Shown piece by piece: positions 6,433 through 13,892 of a stretch of DNA of 16,549 nucleotides. The translations under genes and the position numbers were made by a program. This DNA is from VAZQ01 sp035693615. Its GTDB lineage: Bacteria > Pseudomonadota > Alphaproteobacteria > Rhizobiales > Xanthobacteraceae. Numbering within the stretch: position 1 is the stretch's first letter; the number at the start of each line of letters is the position of its first letter. The stretch is taken from contig DASSGH010000042.1 in assembly GCA_035693615.1 (NCBI GenBank), positions 1 through 16,549 of the forward strand. The letters run 5' to 3'. Below the pieces are notes generated by a model. That model saw only the letters and a list, made by a program, of their open reading frames with translations. It was not told the DNA's origin and ran no database searches.

Positions 6433-8136
6433 ATGAACATCCTGCTCACCCCGGCACGCATCGGTTCGCTCGAGATCCCCAATCGGATCGTCATGCCGCC
6501 GATGACCACGCGCACGGCGGATGAGGAGGGGTACGTCACCGAGGACACGGTCGCCTATTATCGGGCGCGAGCACGGGGTGGGGTCGGCCTCATCACTGTC
6601 GAAATGGCCTCGCCTGAGAAGGCCGGCCGCCATCGCCGCCGCGAGGTCGGTATCTACGACGACCGTTTTCTGCCCGGGCTTACGCGTCTCGTGGATGAAA
6701 TTCATCGCGCCGGTTCGAAGGCGTCGATTCAGCTCGGCCACGGCGGCGGACATACCCGCCGAGACATCTGCGGCGAGACGCCCATCGCGCCTTCGGCGAT
6801 CCCGCATCCGGTTTACGAGACGACGCTCGAAACCATCATCCCGGAGGAAATGACCACGGCGCGCATCGAGATGGCGATCGCCGCGCACGTCGCGGCCGCG
6901 GTCCGCGCAGCCAACGCCGGCTTCGACTGCGTCGAGATCCACGCCGCCCACGGCTATCTCATTTCGCAATTTCACGCACCGTTCGAGAACCGTCGGTCCG
7001 ACCTCTATGGCGGCAGCCTTGAGAACCGCGCCCGCTTCGGGCTCGGCGTATTGCGCGCGGTCAAGGCGGCGGTGAGCGCAATGCCGGTCGTATATCGGTT
7101 ATCGGTCGAAGACTTCTTCCCCGGCGGATTGCCGTTCAGCGAGGGCCGGCAGATTGCCGTGTGGGCGGCGGAAGCGGGAGCAGACGCGCTGCACGTCACG
7201 GCCGGGCACTATCGCTCCTTGCCGTCCGCACAGGTCGTGCTCCCACCGATGAGCTTTCCGGACGCAACTTTTATCGATCTTGCCGCTGGCGTGAAGAAAC
7301 TCATCCGTATTCCCGTGATCGCCGTGGGCCGGCTCGGCGACCCGGCGATTGCGGCGGAAGCACTAGCCGCCGGGAAAGCCGACTTCATCGCGCTCGGCCG
7401 CACGCTCATTGCCGATCCGCAATGGGTCGAGAAGGTGCGGCGCGCGGAACCGATCCGCCGTTGTCTCGCGTGCAATACCTGCATCAACGAGATGCGCGGC
7501 GGTGCCGGCATCGGCTGCGTGGTCAACGCTGCAGCCGGCCGCGAGAGGACGTTTGCCGATCTGCGCTCGCCGCGCGGCGAGCGCATCGCCGTGATCGGCG
7601 CCGGCCCCGCCGGCCTGACCTATGCCTCGCTGGTGGGCGAGGGAAACGATGTGACGGTGTTCGAAAAGGAGTCGCGCGCGGGCGGGGCGTTCCGTTACGC
7701 CGGCAAAGCACCGCTGTTCCAAGAGGTCGCGGCGAGCGAGACGAGCTTCGCGCGATATATCGACGACCTCGTCGCCGCATGTACCGTCAAGGGCGTCAAG
7801 TTTCGCTGGCGGTGCGACGTCGCCGCCGACCCGCGCGTGCTCGCGCCTTTCGACCGCATCGTGATCGCCACCGGCGCCGGTTATCGCTTCGGCCTCGGGC
7901 CGATCGCCACCAAGATGCTTGCCTGGGGAGTCCCGCGTTGGCCCCTCCTCTGCCGTTTTTTCTCCGGAGCGATGTTCCGCGACTGGTTCTATTACCAGGC
8001 GCGCCGCGGAACGGCCGACCGATTTCGGCAGCTAGCCCAGCCCGGGCAACGCGTCGTCGTCATCGGCGACGCCATGACAGCGGGCAAGAGCAAAGAGGCG
8101 ATCGCCAGCGCATTCGAGGCCGCGCTGCTGGGATGA
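6433..8136 (+). CDS. Old-yellow-enzyme / 2,4-dienoyl-CoA reductase-like FMN, Fe-S, FAD oxidoreductase (short form)
   Basis: A 567-residue flavoprotein. The N-terminal FMN TIM barrel (residues 1-340) has IPNRIVMPPM, the HAAHGYL motif (170-176, active Tyr175) and TAGHY (His259). An Fe-S site follows: Cys344, 347, 350 and 362 (CLACNTC then GIGC), here C-x2-C-x2-C-x11-C. A Rossmann FAD motif IGAGPAGLTYAS begins at 388 and VIGDAMTAGKSKEAI near 543 is the closing FAD motif. FadH-type enzymes of this class are about 640-680 residues; here the NAD(P)H-binding insert between the FAD segments is replaced by about 50 aromatic and hydrophobic residues (490-535). It probably reduces an activated C=C bond, substrate unknown. 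ATG 6433 matches the family start; no clear ribosome binding site precedes it. Confidence 0.87.
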   Translation: MNILLTPARIGSLEIPNRIVMPPMTTRTADEEGYVTEDTVAYYRARARGGVGLITVEMASPEKAGRHRRREVGIYDDRFLPGLTRLVDEIHRAGSKASIQLGHGGGHTRRDICGETPIAPSAIPHPVYETTLETIIPEEMTTARIEMAIAAHVAAAVRAANAGFDCVEIHAAHGYLISQFHAPFENRRSDLYGGSLENRARFGLGVLRAVKAAVSAMPVVYRLSVEDFFPGGLPFSEGRQIAVWAAEAGADALHVTAGHYRSLPSAQVVLPPMSFPDATFIDLAAGVKKLIRIPVIAVGRLGDPAIAAEALAAGKADFIALGRTLIADPQWVEKVRRAEPIRRCLACNTCINEMRGGAGIGCVVNAAAGRERTFADLRSPRGERIAVIGAGPAGLTYASLVGEGNDVTVFEKESRAGGAFRYAGKAPLFQEVAASETSFARYIDDLVAACTVKGVKFRWRCDVAADPRVLAPFDRIVIATGAGYRFGLGPIATKMLAWGVPRWPLLCRFFSGAMFRDWFYYQARRGTADRFRQLAQPGQRVVVIGDAMTAGKSKEAIASAFEAALLG

Positions 8137-8211
8137 ATCCTTGCGGCCTCGAGGGTCTGGTCCGCGGGTTCCGACGTCAGGCGATGACAAGATTCAGAAT
8201 CTCGACGCGCG

Positions 8212-9462
8212 TCACTGCGCCCCGAGGAGATCGGCGACTGCCAGGGCGACGATCTTGGTCGCCGCGCGCAGATCGGCAAGCCGCAGGTTCTCGTCGGCGT
8301 TATGCGCGTTGGCTTCGCCGATCGAGCGCGGGCCAGCGCCGTAGAGCACGGTCGGAATGGCCGCCGCGGCGTAGTGGCGCGCGTCGGTATAAAGCGGCAC
8401 GCCGGCAGTCGGCACTTCGACGCCGAGCACCTCTTTGGCGCGGCGTTGAAGGGCGGCTGCGATCCGCTCCGTACCCGGGCGCGCCCTCAGCGGTTCGGCC
8501 AAGAGCAACCGGCGCACGTCGACTTTGATCTGCGAACTAAGTCCCGCGCAATTGGCGATCAGCGCGCGCAAGCCGCCCTCGACCTCGGCCGCGTCCTCTT
8601 CCGGAATCACGCGCCGATCGAGGCGAAAGGTGACCTGATCGGGCACCACGTTCGTGTTAATGCCCCCCTTGATCAGTCCGACATTGAGCGTCGGCGAGGT
8701 GATGCCCGCCGTGGTGGAACGTATGCGCGAGAGCGTCGTGCGATGCGCATAGAGCGCAGAGAGGATCGCGTTGGCGGCTTCGAGGGCGTCGATCCCGGCC
8801 GTTGGCATAGCCGCGTGCGCCTGGCTCCCCGTGACCGTCACCTCCAGATGCAGACAACCGTTGTGTGAAGTCACCACCGCGTAGGAAAAGCCGGCCGCGA
8901 TCGCGATGTCGGGCCGCACCAAGCGCTCATCGAGAAGCCATTTCGGACCGATGCTTCCACCGGCCTCCTCGTCATAGGTGAAATGCAGCTCCAGCGTTCC
9001 ATCGAGCCTGGCGCCTTCTGCAACCGCCGCCCGCAACGCCAGCAGCGCCCAGGTATAGGTGGCGAAATCAGATTTGGACACCGCCGCGCCGCGTCCGTAC
9101 ATGACCGGGCCGTGCGGCCCGTCCTCGATGACCGCCCCATAAGGATCGTGCCGCCACCCGAGACCGGGCGGCACCACATCGCCATGGGCATTGAGCGCGA
9201 CGACCGGCCCATCGGCGAAACGGTGGCGGACGATGAGGTTCGTCGCGCTCCTCATGCCGGCGGCCTCGACGATGGCGCGCGGCACCTCATGCGCCTCGAC
9301 CACGAGACCGAGCTGTTCGAGCAGCCGCTGCGCGCGCTGCGCATGTGCCGCACAATCGCCGGGCGGATTGTCGCTCGGCACCTTCACGAGTTCGGCGAGA
9401 AATTGCGTCTCGCGCGCGAATTCCCGATCGACGAACGCCGCTACGACCTCGAGGATGCTCAT
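8212..9462 (-). CDS. M20-family metallohydrolase (ArgE/DapE-like) with altered metal site
   Basis: A 416-residue amidohydrolase of the M20 peptidase/ArgE/DapE family. NAHGDVVPPG holds H93 and D95, and YDEEAGG holds the catalytic E165/E166 pair. The dimerisation-domain motif TGSQAHAAMP (H216) and a C-terminal AHNADE histidine are present. Where the family has GRGAxDxKG, this protein reads GRGAAVSKSD, so the metal-bridging Asp is Val128. The usual EPT Glu ligand also seems absent (AAGFSYAV, about 189-196). It overlaps the upstream allantoate-amidohydrolase-like gene by ATGA, so both are made from one mRNA. By context it may hydrolyse a ureido or N-acyl compound from purine breakdown; that is inference. 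Its 3' end is convergent with the flavoprotein gene, 75 bases apart. Confidence 0.85.
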   Translation of the reverse strand: MSILEVVAAFVDREFARETQFLAELVKVPSDNPPGDCAAHAQRAQRLLEQLGLVVEAHEVPRAIVEAAGMRSATNLIVRHRFADGPVVALNAHGDVVPPGLGWRHDPYGAVIEDGPHGPVMYGRGAAVSKSDFATYTWALLALRAAVAEGARLDGTLELHFTYDEEAGGSIGPKWLLDERLVRPDIAIAAGFSYAVVTSHNGCLHLEVTVTGSQAHAAMPTAGIDALEAANAILSALYAHRTTLSRIRSTTAGITSPTLNVGLIKGGINTNVVPDQVTFRLDRRVIPEEDAAEVEGGLRALIANCAGLSSQIKVDVRRLLLAEPLRARPGTERIAAALQRRAKEVLGVEVPTAGVPLYTDARHYAAAAIPTVLYGAGPRSIGEANAHNADENLRLADLRAATKIVALAVADLLGAQ

Positions 9463-10727
9463 GACGCGTCGGCGAGCTGCAACACGGCGTCGAGCACGAC
9501 GCGTGCGGCGATATCCGCGTCCTCGGCGGTGATGATCTCCCGCGGAGAATGGCTGACACCGCCGTTACCACAGCGCACGAACAGCATGGCCGTATCGGTG
9601 AGGCCGTCGAACATCATGGCGTCGTGACCGGCGCCGCTCGGAAGGTAACGCGGCTTCATCCCGGCACGCGCCACGGCGTCGGCCAACGCCGATTGCAGGC
9701 GCCGCGAGCATCGCACCGCGCCGGTGCGCTGCACTTCCTTGCAATCAAAGCTGACGCCCCGTCGCGCCGCGATGCGGCCGATCTCCGCCATGATGTCGGA
9801 CACGGCCGCATCGCGTGTGACGTCGTCGCTGGCGCGAACATCGAGCGTGAGCTCGCAGCGCCCTGGAATGATGTTGATGGCACCATCGGGAACCGCGAGC
9901 TGCCCCACCGTGCCGACAAGCGTGGGCGCTTGCGCGCAGCGCTTTTCGATATAGAGAACGAGCTCGGCCGCGGCCGCGGCGGCGTCCTGTCGCCGCGCCA
10001 TCGGCACAGTGCCGGCATGGCCAGCGCTTCCGGTCACCGTGATTACCATGCGAACCGAGCCGGCAATCGCAGCCACGATGCCGACGGGAAGGCCTTCATC
10101 GAGTAGAACCGGACCTTGCTCGATGTGGACCTCGAGATACCCTAGGAGTTCCTCGGGGCGGCGCCGTAGGCCTCGGATCTCTCCCGGATCGAGGCCCGCC
10201 TCGCGCATGGCTGCCGCCAAGCTCACACCGCCGGCATCGCGACGTTCAAGCAGCTCGTTGTCGAACCGTCCCGCCACCGCACAGCTGCCGAGGAAGCTCG
10301 ACGAGAAACGCACGCCCTCTTCTTCCGAGAATGCGATGACGTCGAGGTGAAAGGGCAATTTGCGGTCCAGCCGCTTGAGGTGCTCTGCCACCACCAGCGC
10401 GGTGAGGACGCCGAGCCGTCCATCGTATTTACCGGCGTTGCGCACCGTATCGTAGTGCGAGGCAAGGATTAGGGCCCGCGCCGCTTGGTCGCGCGTGGGG
10501 TAGCGTCCAACGACATTTGCGACCGCATCGATCTCGGTAACGAGTCCTGCGCGCCGCATCAAATCGGCGATTTCCGCTGCGACCGAGCGATGCGCCGGCG
10601 AGAGATAAGTACAGGTCAAGCCATCGGGACTTTCCGACCATTGGGCGAGCCGATCGGCAAGCTCCATGATGCGCTTGCCGAAGAGGCCCGGCTCGCCGCC
10701 GATCTCGGTCGTCGCTTCGATCATCAT
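9459..10727 (-). CDS. allC: Allantoate amidohydrolase-type Zn hydrolase (M20, hydantoinase/carbamoylase family)
   Basis: A 422-residue protein counted from ATG 10727. Metal-binding motifs are all present in order: SHYDTV (H91, D93), AGKYDGRLG (D102), FSEEEGVRF (E136/E137), YLEVHIEQGP, the GSAGHAGTVPM substrate/dimer motif, and GVSHSPRE near the C-terminus. The family splits allantoate to ureidoglycine/ureidoglycolate and ammonia, or N-carbamoyl amino acids. The divergent puuD neighbour favours allantoate. The frame stays open upstream to 10886, but that portion would overlap the puuD start on the other strand and is not family-like. Tandem ATGs at 10727 and 10724 are the likely start, without a strong ribosome binding site. 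It shares ATGA with the second M20 gene downstream. Confidence 0.85.
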   Translation of the reverse strand: MMIEATTEIGGEPGLFGKRIMELADRLAQWSESPDGLTCTYLSPAHRSVAAEIADLMRRAGLVTEIDAVANVVGRYPTRDQAARALILASHYDTVRNAGKYDGRLGVLTALVVAEHLKRLDRKLPFHLDVIAFSEEEGVRFSSSFLGSCAVAGRFDNELLERRDAGGVSLAAAMREAGLDPGEIRGLRRRPEELLGYLEVHIEQGPVLLDEGLPVGIVAAIAGSVRMVITVTGSAGHAGTVPMARRQDAAAAAAELVLYIEKRCAQAPTLVGTVGQLAVPDGAINIIPGRCELTLDVRASDDVTRDAAVSDIMAEIGRIAARRGVSFDCKEVQRTGAVRCSRRLQSALADAVARAGMKPRYLPSGAGHDAMMFDGLTDTAMLFVRCGNGGVSHSPREIITAEDADIAARVVLDAVLQLADAS

Positions 10728-10835
10728 ATCCGTACACTGTTTAGCCGGCGCAGCCCTTGCAAGCTCGAACACGTCTCTGTCATCCTGGCACGGCTCACCA
10801 AAAATACGAATGGTCGAAGAAAGAAGGATCTCTGC
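10728..10835. promoter_or_regulatory. Divergent control region between allC-type gene and puuD
   Basis: These 108 bases separate two divergent genes of one pathway, so both promoters and any shared operator must lie here. An AAGGA ribosome binding site for puuD is at 10825-10829. I see no confident -35/-10 pair or strong palindrome, and no regulator gene is adjacent. Confidence 0.4.
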
Positions 10836-12026
10836 GTGATTTCGGTACTCACCGAGTGGGCGAGCCTCCTCGTGCGCTGGCTGCACGTCGTCGCCGCCAT
10901 CGCTTGGATCGGAAGTTCATTTTATTTCATCCATCTCGATCTGAGCCTCAAGCCGCGCTCCGGCCTGCCGCAGGGCGTCCAGGGCGACGCTTGGCAGGTG
11001 CACGGCGGCGGCTTCTATCACATGGTGAAATATCTCGTTGCCCCAGCCCGCATGCCGGATGCGCTCACCTGGTTCAAGTGGGAAGCCTATACCACCTGGC
11101 TCTCCGGCTTCGCGCTGCTCGTCATCGTCTACTATCTCGGCGCCGAACTCTATCTCATCGACAAATCCGTGCTCGACCTGACGGCGCCGACCGCCGCCGT
11201 CATCGCCTTCGTGAGCCTAGCGCTCGCCTGGCTCGCGTACGAGGCGCTATGCCGCTCCACGCTCGGCCGTCACGAGGTCGCGCTCGCGCTGGTCGGATAC
11301 GCCTTTCTCGTCGCGCTCACCTATGGCTTCACGCATGTCTTCAGCGGCCGCGGCGCCTTTACCCAGATCGGGGCGCTGATCGGCACGATCATGGTGGCGA
11401 ACGTGTTCGTCATCATCATCCCCAACCAGAAGAAGACGGTCGTGGCGCTGCTCGCCGCCAAGGAGCCCAACGCGGCATGGGGAGAGCAGGCCAAGCAGCG
11501 CTCGGTCCATAATAACTATCTCACGCTGCCGGTCGTGTTCTTGATGATCGCCAATCATTACCCGCTGATGTTCGCGACGCGCTTCAACTGGCTGATCGTG
11601 GCGATCGTGCTCGCCGTCGGTCCGGTCATCCGCCACTTCTTCAATTCCCGGCACGAGGGTAAAGGCAGCCCGTGGTGGACGTGGGGCGTGGCTGCCGCCG
11701 GCATGCTTGCCGTGGGATGGCTGTCGGCTGCCGGACCCGCGGACATCGGCGCGCGCGCTGAGCGCGTCGACGTCAAGGCGGCGCAAAATGCGATCCTCGC
11801 ACGCTGCAGCATGTGCCACCGCAACGAGCCCGTGTGGCCGGGTGTGCACACGCCGCCCAAGGGCGTCGTGCTCGATGATCCCGACAGCATCCGCCGACAC
11901 GCGCGTCTGATCGAGATCAACGCGGTGCGATCGAGCGCCATGCCGCCGGGCAATGTCACGGGGATGAGCGCACAAGAGCGCGAGCTCGTCGCCACCTGGC
12001 TTGCCGCCGGCGCCCCGGCGCAGTGA
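10836..12026 (+). CDS. puuD: Urate hydroxylase PuuD (membrane protein with C-terminal cytochrome c)
   Basis: A 396-residue inner-membrane protein. The N-terminal urate oxidase domain (Urate_ox_N/DUF989) has about eight hydrophobic helices. The first reads WLHVVAAIAWIGSSFYFIHL (15-34), followed by signature stretches QVHGGGFYHMVKYLV (54-68), KWEAYTTWLSG (81-91), ANVFVIIIPNQKK (188-200) and SVHNNYLTLPVVFLMI (223-238). A linker after 300 leads to a cytochrome c domain with CSMCH at 324-328 and Met370 as possible sixth ligand, on the periplasmic side. PuuD oxidises urate to 5-hydroxyisourate, passing electrons to the respiratory chain instead of making H2O2. The start is GTG 10836, chosen for the AAGGA site 6 bases upstream and a family-like N-terminus. 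It is divergent from the allC-type operon. Confidence 0.93.
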   Translation: MISVLTEWASLLVRWLHVVAAIAWIGSSFYFIHLDLSLKPRSGLPQGVQGDAWQVHGGGFYHMVKYLVAPARMPDALTWFKWEAYTTWLSGFALLVIVYYLGAELYLIDKSVLDLTAPTAAVIAFVSLALAWLAYEALCRSTLGRHEVALALVGYAFLVALTYGFTHVFSGRGAFTQIGALIGTIMVANVFVIIIPNQKKTVVALLAAKEPNAAWGEQAKQRSVHNNYLTLPVVFLMIANHYPLMFATRFNWLIVAIVLAVGPVIRHFFNSRHEGKGSPWWTWGVAAAGMLAVGWLSAAGPADIGARAERVDVKAAQNAILARCSMCHRNEPVWPGVHTPPKGVVLDDPDSIRRHARLIEINAVRSSAMPPGNVTGMSAQERELVATWLAAGAPAQ

Positions 12027-12183
12027 TGCGCCCCGCTGAGGGCACCTTCGAAGCCGCGGTCCGCTCCCCGTCCGGGCACAGCGCTATTTTCGAGCAACTG
12101 TAAGCGGGCTCACAGAGCTCTTCCGCTTTCCTCGCTAGGCTCCGTACCGCGGAAATGATGTCGGGTGGCATCAGGAGGCGGAC

Positions 12184-12351
12184 ATGGCAGCCAGAACGAG
12201 AGTCGCGCTCGTCTTCTGGATGGCCGTTGCGGTGGCGGTGACCATCCTGACCATCAAACCGTGGTCGAGCGCGGAGTCCGACAACAAATCGGCAGCGCCA
12301 ATGGCGGCACGGGAAATCATCTATCGGCCGCAACACTGGACCGTTTACTGA
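12184..12351 (+). CDS. Small membrane-anchored protein, hypothetical (55 aa)
   Basis: A 55-codon ORF from ATG 12184 preceded by a near-perfect AGGAGG site with 6 bases spacing. Residues 1-6 are basic (MAARTR) and about 7-24 form one hydrophobic helix (VALVFWMAVAVAVTILTI). The polar tail contains SAESDNKSAAP and ends YRPQHWTVY. It looks like a signal-anchored periplasmic peptide. No family recognised. It begins 157 bases after puuD on the same strand; whether it is co-transcribed is unclear. Confidence 0.6.
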   Translation: MAARTRVALVFWMAVAVAVTILTIKPWSSAESDNKSAAPMAAREIIYRPQHWTVY

Positions 12352-12523
12352 AGGTAAGGCGAGCGTCGGACGATCGAGCCAAGACCGCACAATCTCGGTT
12401 TCCCGCCGACGCACCAGAAACTGTGGCTCGGCGTTTGCGCGGATTGCGACAGCCACGCAACGGCTGGACGATGTCGAATGGGCAGTCCTGCCCGACTCGC
12501 CACGCGTTCGTGTTCGGTCAGGT

Positions 12524-13507
12524 CTACTTTCCCTCGGTGTTCGCCGCCTTGAGGATGGGAGACCAGCGCGCGATCTGCGCCTTTACGAATTCGTTGAACT
12601 TCGCCGGCGCGCGCTCGTCCTTGCTCGGCAGCGATCCGCCGAGGCCGGTCAGCCGGCTCTGAACACCCGGATCGTCCAGCGCCTGGTCGAGTGCGGCCGC
12701 GAGCTTGTCGATGATCGGCTTGGGCGTGCCTTTGGGGGCGAAAATTCCGGCCCAGATGCTCATCTGATAGTCGACGCCGGCCTCCTTTGCCGTCGACACG
12801 TCGGGCAGCGCCACCAGCCGCTGGCTGGAGGAGACGCCGTAGACCTTGATCGTGCCAGAGGTGATTTGCGGGGCCACGCTGACCGCCTGCTCGCAGAAGT
12901 AGTCAACATGTCCGCCGATGAGGTCGTTCAGCGCCGGGCCCGTGCCGCGGTACGCCACCAGCGTCGGCCGCACTCCGGCCGCGGACGCAAACAGCAGACA
13001 TGCCATGTGCGACGAGGAGCCGATGCCGCCGTGCGCCTGTTTGACGCTCTCGCCGTGCTTCTTCAGGTAACCCACGAAGTCGCGCAGGTCCTTGGCCGGA
13101 AAATCCTTGTTTGCGACGACCACGGCCGGGGCGTGCGCCGTGAAACCAATCGGTTCGAAATCGCGCTCGGAATCGTACTTCACGTTCGGCGTGAGCACCG
13201 GGGCGGCGACGTGGGAGCCCATGCTACCCGCGAGTAACGTATAGCCGTCCGGGTTAGCGGCGGCGACGCGCGCGCTGCCGATCGTGCCACCGGCGCCGCC
13301 GATGTTCTCGATGATCATCGACTGCCCGAGAATCTTTCCCATCTCTTCGGTGACGATGCGCGCGACGACGTCGCTTGGTCCGCCGGCGGGGAACGGCACG
13401 ACGACCGTGATGGGTCGCGACGGGTAATCTTGCGCGCTTAGGTCGAGCGACGCCGCCAACAAGAAAAGCGCCGCGATGCAAACGAACCGCTTCAACATGA
13501 GCGACAT
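12524..13507 (-). CDS. Tripartite tricarboxylate transporter substrate-binding protein (Bug/TctC family)
   Basis: A 327-residue periplasmic binding protein. A signal peptide (about 1-25: KR then a Leu/Ala-rich core, ending LSAQ) precedes the Bug signature YPSRPITVVVPFPAGGPSD and the typical ENIGGAGGTIGSARVA and NPDGYTLL segments. WAGIFAPKGTPKPIIDKL near the C-terminus is also family-typical. Such proteins bind carboxylates or aromatic acids and deliver them to TctAB-type permeases. No tctAB genes are present here, so it is an orphan, as most Bug proteins are. ATG 13507 is used; the next in-frame ATG is at 13498. Weak AAGG-type sites precede it. It is divergent from the TAXI gene. Confidence 0.93.
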   Translation of the reverse strand: MSLMLKRFVCIAALFLLAASLDLSAQDYPSRPITVVVPFPAGGPSDVVARIVTEEMGKILGQSMIIENIGGAGGTIGSARVAAANPDGYTLLAGSMGSHVAAPVLTPNVKYDSERDFEPIGFTAHAPAVVVANKDFPAKDLRDFVGYLKKHGESVKQAHGGIGSSSHMACLLFASAAGVRPTLVAYRGTGPALNDLIGGHVDYFCEQAVSVAPQITSGTIKVYGVSSSQRLVALPDVSTAKEAGVDYQMSIWAGIFAPKGTPKPIIDKLAAALDQALDDPGVQSRLTGLGGSLPSKDERAPAKFNEFVKAQIARWSPILKAANTEGK

Positions 13508-13892
13508 CGACCTTCGGATTCCTTGACTATCGCCTTGTTTGTCAGCCGTATTTGCACCTGCATGCGCTTGATTAGCACAGCGCGCGGAATGTTCCGGAAA
13601 TATTTTGCATATCTTTTATGGAATTCCTGCGGCTGATGCGCGCGGCGACTTAAGTTGCTCCGACCACCGCGCGCGGGCATTTGGCGAGAGCGGTAGTACG
13701 AGCGTACCCCGGTTGCTCCTAGTAGAGTACATCTCTACCAACCAGTCGTACATTCAGTAGCCAAGAATGTTCAGCTTGCAAAAATTTTCTCGCTCGCAAA
13801 ACAAAAATCGTAAGACACCGCATCATGACGGCGTAAGATGACCTAACGCGATATCCCAAGTTCCGCATAGCGCTCGATTGGGGGAGATACGG
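13508..13892. promoter_or_regulatory. AT-richer divergent control region between the two solute-binding protein genes
   Basis: No gene in 385 bases. The base composition is visibly more AT-rich than the surroundings, especially 13595-13625 and 13770-13815. Symmetric sequences include CGGAA-TG-TTCCG (13585-13596), GTAGAG-5 bases-CTCTAC (13722-13738) and GTAC-GAGC-GTAC (13696-13707). These are candidate regulator sites for either gene. The GGGGGAG ribosome binding site of the TAXI gene ends the region. Confidence 0.45.

Noticed and set aside
8190..8202. Palindrome AGATTC-A-GAATCT in the convergent gap
   Set aside because: Short stem with a one-base centre and no T run; too weak to call a terminator for either convergent gene.
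7161..8528. Long plus-strand frame (about 455 codons) inside the flavoprotein and beyond
   Set aside because: Extremely Arg-rich, out-of-frame reading of the flavoprotein gene that runs into the opposite-strand M20 gene; no recognisable fold.
10485..10835. Upstream extension of puuD to an earlier start
   Set aside because: The extension overlaps the allC-type gene antisense and is not like the PuuD N-terminus; the GTG at 10836 has an AAGGA site and matches the family start.
12480..12493. Inverted repeat GGGCAG-TC-CTGCCC after the Bug gene
   Set aside because: Two-base loop and no T-rich tail on the minus strand; not a convincing terminator.
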